NCBI RefSeq assembly: GCF_000770585.1
Contig: NZ_JNCF01000014.1
Span: 1 to 60,589 of the forward strand
From: Legionella norrlandica
GTDB lineage: Bacteria; Pseudomonadota; Gammaproteobacteria; Legionellales; Legionellaceae
Length of the DNA stretch: 60,589 nucleotides
Reading direction: 5' to 3'
Shown here: in pieces, positions 1 to 8,642 of the stretch
How positions within the stretch are numbered: position 1 is the stretch's first letter
Layout: each line of letters begins with the position of its first letter
Position numbers and translations under genes: made by a program
Notes under the pieces: model-generated
The model's input: only the letters and a program-made list of their open reading frames with translations
The model's database searches: none
Told to the model about the DNA's origin: nothing

Positions 1-187
1 TAACTTTCGTTAAATCAGTCATAAAATCAATGTGTTATCTTTTGAATCCTTATAGCAATTTTCTCGGCATATAAAAACCTCTTGTCAACAAAAATTATTT
101 AAATTTTATATGGTTTTATGACCAAACGGTAAGGGGCCTGGTACATTCGGAAATCCAGGTTTACCCTTTCTTTAAGGAAACGCATGC

Positions 188-220
188 AATAGGTCACCCC
201 TATATTAGGGGTGACCTATT
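188..220. repeat. Perfect 15-bp inverted repeat, 3-nt loop
   Basis: The arm AATAGGTCACCCCTA (188-202) is followed by TAT and then its exact reverse complement (206-220). No T-run follows on either strand, so it is not a typical intrinsic terminator. It lies in the 337-bp non-coding left edge of the window, where I see no gene. It could be a REP-like hairpin or the 3' structure of a transcript whose gene lies outside the window. Confidence 0.7.
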
Positions 221-286
221 GTCTAGAAGAAAATATGATTTAATAGAATCTTGTTACTATTGTACAGTATAACAAGTTAAAGAGAA

Positions 287-317
287 GCGAAAACGGGCTC
301 TGTTTTGCTTAGGGCCC
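287..317 (-). terminator. Possible intrinsic terminator after fabI
   Basis: Read on the minus strand, GGGCCCT pairs with AGAGCCC across a loop of about nine bases (one mismatch), and GTTTTC follows. It sits about 20 bp beyond the fabI stop. A second hairpin (CCCCA/TGGGG, 315-330) overlaps it. The stem is modest and the T-run short. Confidence 0.4.
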
Positions 318-337
318 CACCTATATGGGGTAAAAAA

Positions 338-1126
338 TTATCCTAATTCACTCATTGCTGACACAGCATGATACCCAGCATCGACATGCACTACTTCTCC
401 AGTAATGCCTGAAGCCAGATCGGAACATAAGAACGCTGCAGTATTGCCAACTTCATCGGCAGTTACATTTCTCTGTAGAGGCGTGATGTTAGCATAAGCC
501 GCGTGAATCTTACGAAAATCTTTAATCCCTGCTGCAGCTAGGGTTTTAATGGGGCCAGCTGAGATAGCATTGATTCGTAATCCTCTCGAACCTAAACTTG
601 CTGCAAGATATCGTACAGAAGCTTCTAAGCTTGCTTTTGCGACCCCCATTACATTATAGTTTGGTACTGCTTTCTCTGCGCCATAATAACTTAATGTCAT
701 AATAGAACCTTGAGTCCCCACCATCATGGGTAATGCTGCTTGAGATAGTCCTATTAGACTATAGGCACTAATATCATGGGCTATTCTAAATCCTTCTCTG
801 TTCGCACATTCAAGAAAATCACCACTGATCTGATCTGCTGGAGCATAGGCTACGGAATGAACCAAAATATCTAATTTATCCCAATGGTTATGTAAATTGT
901 TAAAGACAGATTTAATTTCTTCATCATTTGCAACATCACAAGGGAAGGTCAGAGTTGAATTAAACTCAGCAGCCATTGTTTCTACACGTGATTGTAATTT
1001 TTCGTTTTGGTAAGTAAAAGCGAGTTCTGCTCCTTGAGCATGGAATGCTTTAGCTATACCATATGCAATGGATCGATTGCTTGCTAGCCCAACAATAAGC
1101 GCTTTTTTCCCAGCTAAAAATCCCAC
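338..1126 (-). CDS. fabI: Enoyl-[acyl-carrier-protein] reductase (NADH)
   Basis: This is the last reductive step of type II fatty acid elongation, reducing trans-2-enoyl-ACP to acyl-ACP in the cytoplasm. The protein is a short-chain dehydrogenase fold of about 262 residues. It has the divergent FabI nucleotide-binding start ([14 protein letters not shown]) and the FabI catalytic pattern, with tyrosines in [13 protein letters not shown] and the lysine of MGVAKAS. I chose the GTG at 1126 because AGAGGAGA lies about 7 bases before it. An in-frame ATG at 1144 overlaps that ribosome-binding site and would add six non-conserved residues. It is the last gene of a leftward set with udk (39-bp gap). 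Identification is firm. Confidence 0.95.
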   Translation of the reverse strand: MGFLAGKKALIVGLASNRSIAYGIAKAFHAQGAELAFTYQNEKLQSRVETMAAEFNSTLTFPCDVANDEEIKSVFNNLHNHWDKLDILVHSVAYAPADQISGDFLECANREGFRIAHDISAYSLIGLSQAALPMMVGTQGSIMTLSYYGAEKAVPNYNVMGVAKASLEASVRYLAASLGSRGLRINAISAGPIKTLAAAGIKDFRKIHAAYANITPLQRNVTADEVGNTAAFLCSDLASGITGEVVHVDAGYHAVSAMSELG

Positions 1127-1165
1127 AGTAGTATCTCCTCTCATTTCAAAACATTAATCAAATTA

Positions 1166-1804
1166 TCAGTTGCCTCTAGTGTGAGAAGCTAATAATTCGC
1201 GCATTTTAGCCTGAATCATCTCTATGGCAATCCTATTTTCTCCACCTCTAGGCACGATTAAATCAGCATAGCGACTTGATGGTTCAATAAACTGTAGGTA
1301 CATGGGACGGACAGTGGTTTCATATTGATGAATCACTGACTCAAACGATCGATGTCTTTCTACTACATCTCGTTTTAGACGTCGGGTTAAGCATACATCA
1401 AGAGGAGTTGACATAAAAATTCGAATGTCCATAATTTCTCGAAGGGCTTTATCGCTAAAAAGAAGAATTCCTTCCAATACAATGATGGCATGTTTACCTA
1501 CAGTTCGCGTTTCAGGTAAACGCAGATGTTTGGAGTGGGAATATATTGGAATTTCAACTGAATTACCAAGCCTTAACTGGCGAAGATGATCATAAAGCAG
1601 TGTATGGTCAAAGGAGTCAGGATGGTCGTAATTTATTTTTTCTCTTTGAGAAAAAGGCAAGTGCCCGTTGTCTTTATAATAGGCATCCTCAGAGATAACG
1701 ACAACCTGTTCTGAGCCCAGTTCATTGACTATAGTATTTGCTAACAGACTTTTCCCGGATGCTGAAGGGCCGGAAATCCCAATAATAATTGCTGGCTTTA
1801 TCAT
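1166..1804 (-). CDS. udk: Uridine kinase
   Basis: Phosphorylates uridine and cytidine to UMP and CMP in pyrimidine salvage. The 212-aa protein starts with a Walker A loop (GISGPSASGKS). It has the family acidic stretch ISEDAYYKD and the typical NYDHPDSFDH and EGILLF segments, and its length is normal for Udk. It lies 52 bp downstream of the phosphatase gene and 39 bp upstream of fabI in the same direction, so the three are probably co-transcribed. Identification rests on motifs and length. Confidence 0.95.
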   Translation of the reverse strand: MIKPAIIIGISGPSASGKSLLANTIVNELGSEQVVVISEDAYYKDNGHLPFSQREKINYDHPDSFDHTLLYDHLRQLRLGNSVEIPIYSHSKHLRLPETRTVGKHAIIVLEGILLFSDKALREIMDIRIFMSTPLDVCLTRRLKRDVVERHRSFESVIHQYETTVRPMYLQFIEPSSRYADLIVPRGGENRIAIEMIQAKMRELLASHTRGN

Positions 1805-1856
1805 AATATTTTAATTAAAAATTTTGTACGAATAGTAAAGTTTTTTTAGTTAGAAT

Positions 1857-3494
1857 TCAATCATTCTCTCCTGCCTTATGCAAGATATCTAACACTTCAA
1901 ATAGAGGTTGCCCAACGCTTGCAGAAGGTTGTTTAATCAATAACAACGAAGATAACGTTGGGGCAATATCTGTTGTAGATACCTGCCGAAATATAAATTT
2001 TGGTTTTAAGCTTGGATGAGCAAATAATAGTGGTACATAAGTATCGTATTGCCATGGGCTGCCATGATTAACGCGGTCTTCGCTTTTAGCTCCATTACTT
2101 TGATAAGGTGGTTGTACCAGATAGACATCGCCTGCGCGATAAGTGTATGACATGCGACCAACTTTGGAGCTGAGCCAATCTTTTTCAACATCTTGTAATG
2201 GTAATGGATAGGCTCTAAATACTCCTGGAAAGTGACTTATTTCTTCCGCAATGTATTGGCTGATTTCTGCAACATTTAATTGCTTATCCTTTATAATTTG
2301 GTGATCAAAATATATGAAAGGAGGGGTTATTGACATTAAGGTTTGGGGTGGCAGATTGTATCGTTTCTTCAATAATCCTTTGATGGATTGCTCGGTAGCT
2401 CTTAGATTAATTGGTTTTATTTCAGATATTTTATGAGCTTTAAGGTAAGCAGGACCGTCACTAACACCATGGTCAGCAGTAAGTATAATTAGCGTATTGT
2501 TTAAGCCGACTTCTTTATCTATGATCTTAAAGAAATCGCTTAATGTATTATCCAGAGTTATTAAATTGTCTTCGGCTTCCAAGCTGTTAGGTCCAAATTG
2601 ATGGCCAATGGCATCTACTGCGGAAAAGCTAACTGCCAGGTAATCAGTTTGGTCGGCTGTTTGTCCTAATTTTTCATGAATTAATAATTGTTGTGCAAAA
2701 TTGGCAGTCAGCTCATCTGCTTTCGGTGTTCTTGAAAGAGCCTTAAAATAGGCCTCGGAGGGCGGATTTATCACATGATGAGGAAATGTTTGACCGAAAT
2801 TACCGTAATTATGACGAAATGGAGGGGTGTCTGCGTTTTGATAAAAAGATTTTGGATGACTAAGGGTCCAGTCAAATTCTTTAGGCTGATAGTTTTTGTT
2901 CCAGTTTACTACCCATGATGGATAATCTGAATAGTAATAATTGGTTGTAATAAACCCCCCATTAGTTTTATCGAACCAAAAGGCTTTGCCGGCATGCCCT
3001 GCTAAAGTGATTGCTGCCCTATCTTTTAAGGAGACAGCGAACGCCCTGCCTTTTTTCGCCAAAATGATCTCGTCACTTGATGTAGAGGCTTTTAAGTTGT
3101 GAGGGGAACGACCTGGGATTTCGGTGCGTGTATGTACGGTAGGCAAAATTTTGACTTGCAAGTCCTCCATACAATATTTTATTTGTTTTGTTTTTCTATC
3201 ATACCAATCATTATCAATAACGCCATGCAAGGAAGGGAAGCTACCTGTTGCGATGGTGCTATGACCTACACAAGTTGTGGTATTAGCATGAGGGTGATGG
3301 GCATTATGATAGTCTATCCCGTGACTTAACAAATAGTTAAAGCCTGAAGGGCCAAATTGTTTGTGATGGCGATAAATTAAATCACCTCTCAATTGGTCAA
3401 TAACTATTTGTAAAATCAACTTTGGCTGACAGGAATTTGCATAGCAAATTAAAGTATATAAGAAAAGAAGAATGCCACAAGCTAGTTTTTTCAT
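1857..3494 (-). CDS. Exported alkaline phosphatase family protein (PafA-like)
   Basis: The 545-aa protein starts with a signal peptide (MKKLACGILLFLYTLICYANS). It has the alkaline-phosphatase superfamily metal and nucleophile pattern: an early Asp (QIVIDQLRGD), the Thr nucleophile region HANTTTCVGHSTIATGS, SAVDAIGHQFGP, and TADHGVSD near residue 340. This is the layout of periplasmic phosphate-irrepressible phosphatases of the PafA type, which hydrolyse phosphomonoesters. Substrate choice between mono- and diesters cannot be read here. It is the first gene of the phosphatase-udk-fabI set; the 244-bp gap to the divergent gene at 3739 would hold its promoter. Confidence 0.85.
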   Translation of the reverse strand: MKKLACGILLFLYTLICYANSCQPKLILQIVIDQLRGDLIYRHHKQFGPSGFNYLLSHGIDYHNAHHPHANTTTCVGHSTIATGSFPSLHGVIDNDWYDRKTKQIKYCMEDLQVKILPTVHTRTEIPGRSPHNLKASTSSDEIILAKKGRAFAVSLKDRAAITLAGHAGKAFWFDKTNGGFITTNYYYSDYPSWVVNWNKNYQPKEFDWTLSHPKSFYQNADTPPFRHNYGNFGQTFPHHVINPPSEAYFKALSRTPKADELTANFAQQLLIHEKLGQTADQTDYLAVSFSAVDAIGHQFGPNSLEAEDNLITLDNTLSDFFKIIDKEVGLNNTLIILTADHGVSDGPAYLKAHKISEIKPINLRATEQSIKGLLKKRYNLPPQTLMSITPPFIYFDHQIIKDKQLNVAEISQYIAEEISHFPGVFRAYPLPLQDVEKDWLSSKVGRMSYTYRAGDVYLVQPPYQSNGAKSEDRVNHGSPWQYDTYVPLLFAHPSLKPKFIFRQVSTTDIAPTLSSLLLIKQPSASVGQPLFEVLDILHKAGEND

Positions 3495-3688
3495 TTCGCC
3501 CCATTTTCTGATGTAAATTGATGGGTAAGTTAAATCAAATGTTTCATAAAAACAATAGACATCTTGTATAGCAGGTCCCTTTTGCTACACCTACTCAATT
3601 TTTTATTAAAATCAATAGATTGAAAATTAATTAGATAGTAAAAAGAAAAAGCATGACGAAAAGAAATAATTAGTTTAAACTGACCTCC

Positions 3689-3705
3689 GATGAAATTATT
3701 TCATC
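3689..3705. promoter_or_regulatory. Perfect dyad upstream of the 222-aa gene
   Basis: GATGAAA-TTA-TTTCATC is a perfect 7+3+7 palindrome located 34 bp before the start codon at 3739. The start itself is preceded by TTAAGGAG. The dyad could be an operator or a 5'-UTR hairpin. The rest of the 3495-3738 gap is AT-rich, and I see no clear promoter boxes in it. Confidence 0.35.
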
Positions 3706-3738
3706 AGTCCTGTTCATGGAGTTTAAGGAGAAAATAAG

Positions 3739-4407
3739 ATGTCTTTTGAATTAGTCGCATATGATCTATTACAAAAACGTATCAAAGAAAGTATTATCAC
3801 ATTAATCAAATCTAATAACAAAAAAGCTAAAATAAACCCTGACAAATTAGAAGACTCAGTAAAAGAGGTTTCTGAAGAGAGACAACCTCAAGTAATGGTT
3901 TTATTAAAAACCATGGATTTACTGGATAAGTCATCCCTGCCAAATGAAGAAAAAGCTCGTGTATTAAATGCGTTTGCCTATTATATTCGTGAACAAATTG
4001 CTATAAGTTATGGATGGATCTCTCCGGAAAGAAGCAATTTCTATAATTCACTTACTACATCACTTGATTTAACTAAAAATAACAGCCCTAATGATCAAGA
4101 TTTGTATGCAATGTACTTTGCATTAGAGGAGTTTTTGCGTACTAACGTTTATAACAATGCTGATCCAATAAAAGGTTATTTAGTAGAACAGTCTTTCGCA
4201 ATTGAAAAATATTCGGCTGTTAAGGATATTCGTGATTTAGTTCAAAAAGTGTCTGAGTTAAAGCTGAAAATTATTGAAGAGGCTGAAAAGCTGCATTTGC
4301 AACAACAAAAACCAAAAGCCACAAAAAGCAGTTGGTTTTTTGGTGGTTCGTCAAGCAAAGAGGAAAGCAATAAACCTCATGAGGACTCTAAGGCTCCTGT
4401 TTTATAA
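3739..4407 (+). CDS. Legionella-specific protein, candidate Dot/Icm effector (Lem14-like)
   Basis: A 222-aa soluble, mostly helical and charged protein with no signal peptide or membrane segment. I recognise no catalytic motif. The last 50 residues move from a helical, Glu/Lys-rich stretch (about 170-190) to a polar tail with WFFGGSSS and KEESNKPHED. Such acidic, polar C-termini are common in Dot/Icm substrates. By remembered gene order beside fabI/udk this would correspond to Lem14 of L. pneumophila; that assignment is from memory. A good ribosome-binding site (TTAAGGAG) supports the start. It is a lone rightward gene between two leftward groups. Confidence 0.6.
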   Translation: MSFELVAYDLLQKRIKESIITLIKSNNKKAKINPDKLEDSVKEVSEERQPQVMVLLKTMDLLDKSSLPNEEKARVLNAFAYYIREQIAISYGWISPERSNFYNSLTTSLDLTKNNSPNDQDLYAMYFALEEFLRTNVYNNADPIKGYLVEQSFAIEKYSAVKDIRDLVQKVSELKLKIIEEAEKLHLQQQKPKATKSSWFFGGSSSKEESNKPHEDSKAPVL

Positions 4408-4421
4408 GCGAATAGCTCCCT

Positions 4422-4512
4422 CTTGCTCCAAGGTTCCGCAACTGCTTGCTGGGTCCAGTATTTTAGTAGTACTCTGGATCCCCCTGACAAGCAGCGGGAC
4501 TTTGGAGAGCAG
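4422..4512. repeat. Long imperfect inverted repeat after the 222-aa gene
   Basis: Bases 4422-4458 are roughly complementary to 4474-4512 (shared blocks CCAAGG/CTTTGG, TGCTTG/CAAGCA, GGGTCCAG/CTGGATCCC) around a 15-base loop. It lies between two convergent genes. It may serve as a bidirectional transcription end or be a degraded REP/MITE-type element. No T-run of note follows. Confidence 0.45.
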
Positions 4513-4551
4513 CTCTGGACTGGGTTTCCTGAAATGTGCAGAAGATTCAGC

Positions 4552-4902
4552 TTAAGGAGTGGTGTAGGATTCCTGTTCCACAGGATAACCACTCGTAGCC
4601 CAAGCCATAATTCCGCCCTCAACAGAATAAACTTCTAAATATCCTAAGTCTATCAAGCATTGGGCAGCATACAGGGATCTTACTCCACTTTTGCAATGCA
4701 AATAAATTGGTCGGCTTTTATCAGGTATTTTATTTTCAATTTCGAATGAAATGCAGTCTTTGGGAATATGGAGTGCTCCTCGTATATGCATACTTTCCCA
4801 TTCATCCAATTCACGTACATCGATCAAATGCCAATTGGTTTGATTTTCCATTAGATCTTTCAACTCATGAACATTGATGGTATTGATTTTATCCCTTATC
4901 AT
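4552..4902 (-). CDS. Single-domain rhodanese-like sulfurtransferase
   Basis: A 116-aa stand-alone rhodanese domain. It contains LIDVRE near residue 27, HIRGALHIP near 39 and the active-site loop CKSGVRS (nucleophile Cys70). A six-residue loop fits sulfur transfer rather than phosphatase (Cdc25-like) activity. The sulfur donor and acceptor are unknown. Its start overlaps the end of the 93-aa membrane protein gene by 14 bp, and both follow the EamA gene, so the three are likely one leftward transcript. The neighbours do not define the physiological role. Confidence 0.85.
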   Translation of the reverse strand: MIRDKINTINVHELKDLMENQTNWHLIDVRELDEWESMHIRGALHIPKDCISFEIENKIPDKSRPIYLHCKSGVRSLYAAQCLIDLGYLEVYSVEGGIMAWATSGYPVEQESYTTP

Positions 4903-5170
4903 AATGTATTTCTCTCACAGTAGGTCTAGTTAAGGTAGAGTGATGAAGTATCCAGTATATGGTCGCGGTAATTACTCCTCCAATTAATGTGGCAAATGCC
5001 CAAGTAGGAGCAGAAACTAAAACAGTTTTTTGACCAACTTTATAAAGACTGCCTGCATCGCGAGCTACGGCACCAGCAAAAATGACATGCAGTAATCCAT
5101 TAATTAACATAATTAAATAAAAAAACGTTTGGATTTGAGTATTGAATTGTTCTGCTAATTGATTAAGCAT
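4889..5170 (-). CDS. Small inner-membrane protein of unknown function
   Basis: A 93-aa protein with two predicted membrane spans (about residues 14-36 and 50-75) and a short charged C-terminus. I do not recognise a named family. The gene is 3 bp downstream of the EamA transporter gene and overlaps the rhodanese gene by 14 bp. This tight coupling suggests a real gene and perhaps a shared function with one of them. Confidence 0.7.
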   Translation of the reverse strand: MLNQLAEQFNTQIQTFFYLIMLINGLLHVIFAGAVARDAGSLYKVGQKTVLVSAPTWAFATLIGGVITATIYWILHHSTLTRPTVREIHYDKG

Positions 5171-5173
5171 CAG

Positions 5174-6070
5174 TCATTCCCCTTGTGTTTGTCGCGACTG
5201 TCTCCATGATAACAGAAAAATAGCGGAAACCACTAAAGCGATTGCGATACCCTGAAGAACGGTTGGTGTTTCATCAAAAACCAAGTATCCCCAGAATAAA
5301 CCCGTCAAAGCAACAACCCCACCAGTTAGACTATAAAAAACCGGTCCTGCCATACGAATTAGAATAAAAAAGAGTAAATACCCTAAACTGGATAATATTA
5401 TCTCTAAGATGACGATTTGTTTTACAAGAGTCAGAGGGGTTGAGAGAGGATAAAAGGCTTTCTGATTGAGGACAAGAGGTATCAGCAAAAATGAAGCGGC
5501 CAGTAACATTCCGCTAGCAGCTTGTAGTGCATTAATTTCTTTAGGTTGCCTGGCTCCAATATAAATTGAGCACAGAGCAAATCCAATAGGGCTAAGCATT
5601 GCTAGAATGGTCCAACTGGAATAAATTCCAGCTGTATTTATTCCTATGATTGCAAGTATACCTGTCATACCAAGTATTAATGCCGAAAATCGCCATCGAT
5701 CAAGTTTTTCTTGACCAGACAGCAGAGCTAAGGGATAGACTAATAAAGGAACAGTATTGACCAGAACGGCTAATAAGCCAGAAGGAATGTGGTTTGCAAT
5801 AAAATACATATTGGTATTTGGGATTGCGATGCCTATTAATCCGCAAATAAAAAAATAAGGCCAATAAGCAGGGTGTAGTAAGGGTGTTTGTTTGGTAAGA
5901 AAGCTGATAAAAGTTAATAATATTGCTGGCCCCAATGATTGCCAAAAAGCATAACCCAAAGGAGTAACGCCATTGGTCATTGCAAATTTTGCCAAAGTGT
6001 AGCCCGAACCCCAAATGAATCCTAAAAGTATAAGCAACAAAGTGGCTTTAATGGTTTTCAGGTCAAGCAT
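5174..6070 (-). CDS. EamA/DMT-family transporter
   Basis: A 298-aa inner-membrane protein with about ten hydrophobic segments in two five-helix halves, the usual drug/metabolite transporter architecture. The second half begins near residue 150. The early GFIWGSGYTLAKFA and late VALTGLFWGYLVFDETPT match the paired EamA signatures. Substrates of this family include amino acids, metabolites and drugs; none can be assigned here. It heads a leftward group with the 93-aa and rhodanese genes. Its start is 157 bp from the divergent gshA. Confidence 0.85.
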   Translation of the reverse strand: MLDLKTIKATLLLILLGFIWGSGYTLAKFAMTNGVTPLGYAFWQSLGPAILLTFISFLTKQTPLLHPAYWPYFFICGLIGIAIPNTNMYFIANHIPSGLLAVLVNTVPLLVYPLALLSGQEKLDRWRFSALILGMTGILAIIGINTAGIYSSWTILAMLSPIGFALCSIYIGARQPKEINALQAASGMLLAASFLLIPLVLNQKAFYPLSTPLTLVKQIVILEIILSSLGYLLFFILIRMAGPVFYSLTGGVVALTGLFWGYLVFDETPTVLQGIAIALVVSAIFLLSWRQSRQTQGE

Positions 6071-6156
6071 ATAAGATACTTTTGCGAATTTTTAGTGATT
6101 ATGCCATTTTAAGTGAAAAATAACGATACTATTTAAATATCTGTAGTAATTTTTAA

Positions 6157-6172
6157 AAAGTATTAATACTTT
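6157..6172. promoter_or_regulatory. Perfect 16-bp palindrome upstream of gshA
   Basis: AAAGTATT/AATACTTT is a perfect palindrome 56 bp before the gshA start, in the divergent gap between the EamA gene and gshA. Size and placement fit an operator for a dimeric regulator, but AT-rich sequence makes chance palindromes fairly likely. Confidence 0.35.
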
Positions 6173-6227
6173 CATTTTATGAATAACATAGGTAACATCG
6201 ATTTATTTTAAAATTTAGGGAGTTTGG

Positions 6228-7523
6228 ATGAACGCGAATGAAACCCCAGTTCCACATCTGACCACTGCTCATTCTGGTCCTTTGCATCATGTGGAAAAAA
6301 TGATTTTAAATAAGCTTGCAGAAATAGAATCCTGGTTTAGAAAAAAGTGGCAAGAAACGCCTGCTCCCTTGACCTCATCTGTTGATTTACGCCATGCAGG
6401 TTTTAAAATAGCTCCTGTGGATACCAATTTGTTTCCCGCCGGCTTTAATAATTTGAATCCAGAATTTTTGCCTTTATGTATACAGGCTGCCCAATCGGCA
6501 TTGGTAGAATACATCCCGGATTGCACTAAAATTTTAATTCTTCCTGAAAGTCATACCCGAAATAAATTTTATTTACGTAGCCTAAGTGTCTTAAAAACTA
6601 TTTTTGCTAAGGCTGGTTTTATCGTTAGAATTGGTAGTTTGGATCCAGAGGCTAAAGAGCCAAAAGAAATACAGCTTGAACAAGGGGAAGCTTTATTAAT
6701 TGAGCCTTTGCAAAGACAGGGTGACAAGGTAGGTTTGGATAATTTTAACCCTTGTCTTTTGCTTTTAAATAATGATTTGTCTTCTGGCGTTCCCGACATA
6801 CTACAGAATGTACAACAGCGCATTAGACCTACAGCGAAGTTAGGTTGGACCTCTCGTTTAAAATCCAGTCATTTCCAATTTTTTGAAGAGGTGGCAAATG
6901 AGTTTTCTGAAGTAGTTGGCATCGATTCATGGTTAATCAATCCTTATTTCAGTGCAATAGAAGGGATTGATTTTATGGCTCAGGAAGGAGTTGAGCAGCT
7001 TGCTCAGGAGGTAGAGAAAATATTATCTCTAATCCATGATAAATATGCGACTTACGGGATAAAAGATAAACCTTTTGCTGTAGTAAAAGCTGATAATGGC
7101 ACTTATGGTATGAGTGTGATGATGGTGCATAGTGGAAATGAAATTCGGCAATTAAACAGGAAGCAACGCACCAGGATGTCTACCAGTAAAGGTAGTAAAA
7201 AAGTGGATAGAGTCATTGTTCAGGAAGGCGTTTATACTTTTGAAACGATGCCTGATGGCGCTGTTGCAGAACCTGTTGTCTATATGATCGGGCAATTTGT
7301 AGTTGGTGGTTTTTACCGCGTTCACCAGGGTAGAGGAATTGATGAAAATCTCAATGCACCTGGAATGCATTTTGAACCGCTAGCTTTTGCACAAGCTTGT
7401 AATATGCCACGTGATGATTTGGGAGCAGTGGAATGTCCTAATCGTTTTTATGTATATGGAGTCATTGCTCGATTAGCTGCATTGGCTGCTGCAAGAGAAA
7501 TTGCTGCAATCGGAGGTGAATAA
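6228..7523 (+). CDS. gshA: Glutamate-cysteine ligase
   Basis: First step of glutathione synthesis, joining glutamate and cysteine with ATP. The 431-aa sequence is of the smaller proteobacterial type described from Acidithiobacillus, not the roughly 520-aa E. coli type. Segments such as VKADNGTYGMSVMMV and GQFVVGGFYRVHQGRGIDENLNAPGMHF suit that ATP-dependent ligase family. The stop codon overlaps the start of gshB, so the two are translationally coupled. The start is supported by AGGGAG about 8 bases upstream. Pairing with a clear gshB strengthens the assignment. Confidence 0.9.
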   Translation: MNANETPVPHLTTAHSGPLHHVEKMILNKLAEIESWFRKKWQETPAPLTSSVDLRHAGFKIAPVDTNLFPAGFNNLNPEFLPLCIQAAQSALVEYIPDCTKILILPESHTRNKFYLRSLSVLKTIFAKAGFIVRIGSLDPEAKEPKEIQLEQGEALLIEPLQRQGDKVGLDNFNPCLLLLNNDLSSGVPDILQNVQQRIRPTAKLGWTSRLKSSHFQFFEEVANEFSEVVGIDSWLINPYFSAIEGIDFMAQEGVEQLAQEVEKILSLIHDKYATYGIKDKPFAVVKADNGTYGMSVMMVHSGNEIRQLNRKQRTRMSTSKGSKKVDRVIVQEGVYTFETMPDGAVAEPVVYMIGQFVVGGFYRVHQGRGIDENLNAPGMHFEPLAFAQACNMPRDDLGAVECPNRFYVYGVIARLAALAAAREIAAIGGE

Positions 7524-8470
7524 TGAAACTTGCAGTGCTTATGGATCCCTTACAATACATAAAGCCTTATAAAGACTCTACGGTAGCTATGATTAAAAGT
7601 GCCCAGAGATTGGGATGGTCTTGTTCTTATTTCACTCAAAATGAGTTGTTTTGTAGTAATGGGCAAGCTTATGCTTATGCTCATAGTATTAACATCGGGG
7701 ATGAACGCAGTACGGATTGGGTTAAAACCAGCGATTTAGGCAAAAAATCATTAGGTGATTTCGATATTATTCTTATGCGCAAAGATCCACCATTTGATAT
7801 GGAGTATATTTATTCAACCTATGCTTTAGACTTAGCCGAGCAGGGTGGAGCATTAGTTGCGAATAAACCTCAAAGCTTGCGTGATGCGAATGAGAAATTT
7901 TTCACATTGAATTTTTCTCAATGTTGTCCTCCAACTTTAGTGTCGAGGGATACCAAGCAATTAAGAGAATTTTGGCAGGATCACCGAGAAGTTATTTTTA
8001 AACCTCTGGAAGGGATGGGGGGTAATTCTGTTTTTTATGTTGATAAAGAAGGTAAAAATTTGGCAGTTATTTTGGAAGTATTAACCAAAGGTCAAACAAA
8101 ATGCATTATGGCTCAGCGCTATATTCCTGAAATAACTCAAACGGGCGACAAACGCATTCTTTTAATCAATGGAGAGCCTGTTCCTTTTGCTCTAGCTCGT
8201 GTCCCAGCAAAAGGCGATCTTCGAGGGAATTTAGCTGCAGGAGCAAAAGGGGAAGTAGTACCTATCACTGCAAGGGATAAGTGGATTTGTGAACAAATAG
8301 CCCCAGTTCTAAAAGAAAAAGGACTGTATTTTGTAGGTATAGATGTTATTGGAGACTATTTAACAGAAATTAATGTGACTAGCCCAACTTGTATTCAGGA
8401 AATTGCTGCTGAGACAGGTTTGGATATAGCTGGTGATTATTTACGATGCCTTGAACAATTGCGGAATTGA
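7523..8470 (+). CDS. gshB: Glutathione synthetase
   Basis: Second step of glutathione synthesis, adding glycine to gamma-glutamylcysteine. The protein is a 315-aa ATP-grasp enzyme of normal length. It has MRKDPPFDMEYIY, KPLEGMGGNSVF, RYIPEI, and the metal/ATP-site end LYFVGIDVIGDYLTEINVTSP, all standard for GshB. It starts 1 bp inside the gshA stop (TAATG). A 172-bp gap follows, with a nine-base inverted repeat (GGAATGCCA/TGGCATTCC) but no recognised gene. Confidence 0.97.
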   Translation: MKLAVLMDPLQYIKPYKDSTVAMIKSAQRLGWSCSYFTQNELFCSNGQAYAYAHSINIGDERSTDWVKTSDLGKKSLGDFDIILMRKDPPFDMEYIYSTYALDLAEQGGALVANKPQSLRDANEKFFTLNFSQCCPPTLVSRDTKQLREFWQDHREVIFKPLEGMGGNSVFYVDKEGKNLAVILEVLTKGQTKCIMAQRYIPEITQTGDKRILLINGEPVPFALARVPAKGDLRGNLAAGAKGEVVPITARDKWICEQIAPVLKEKGLYFVGIDVIGDYLTEINVTSPTCIQEIAAETGLDIAGDYLRCLEQLRN

Positions 8471-8642
8471 TTGTAAAAACTGTAATCGTTGAAAATGCAC
8501 CAACCTACAGACTATTTTTAAATTCTCTAGTAATCGTTCAGGGGCATAACTTGAATCTTGGTGGAATGCCAGAGTTGTGTCCAGTTTTAATTCAAGACGG
8601 GCCAAATATGGCATTCCGACGATACAGCGTGAGGAGGCTTTT

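Noticed and set aside
4274-4638. Short frames over the end of the 222-aa gene and the following hairpin
   Set aside because: They arise from the hairpin sequence and shadow real genes; no supporting signals.
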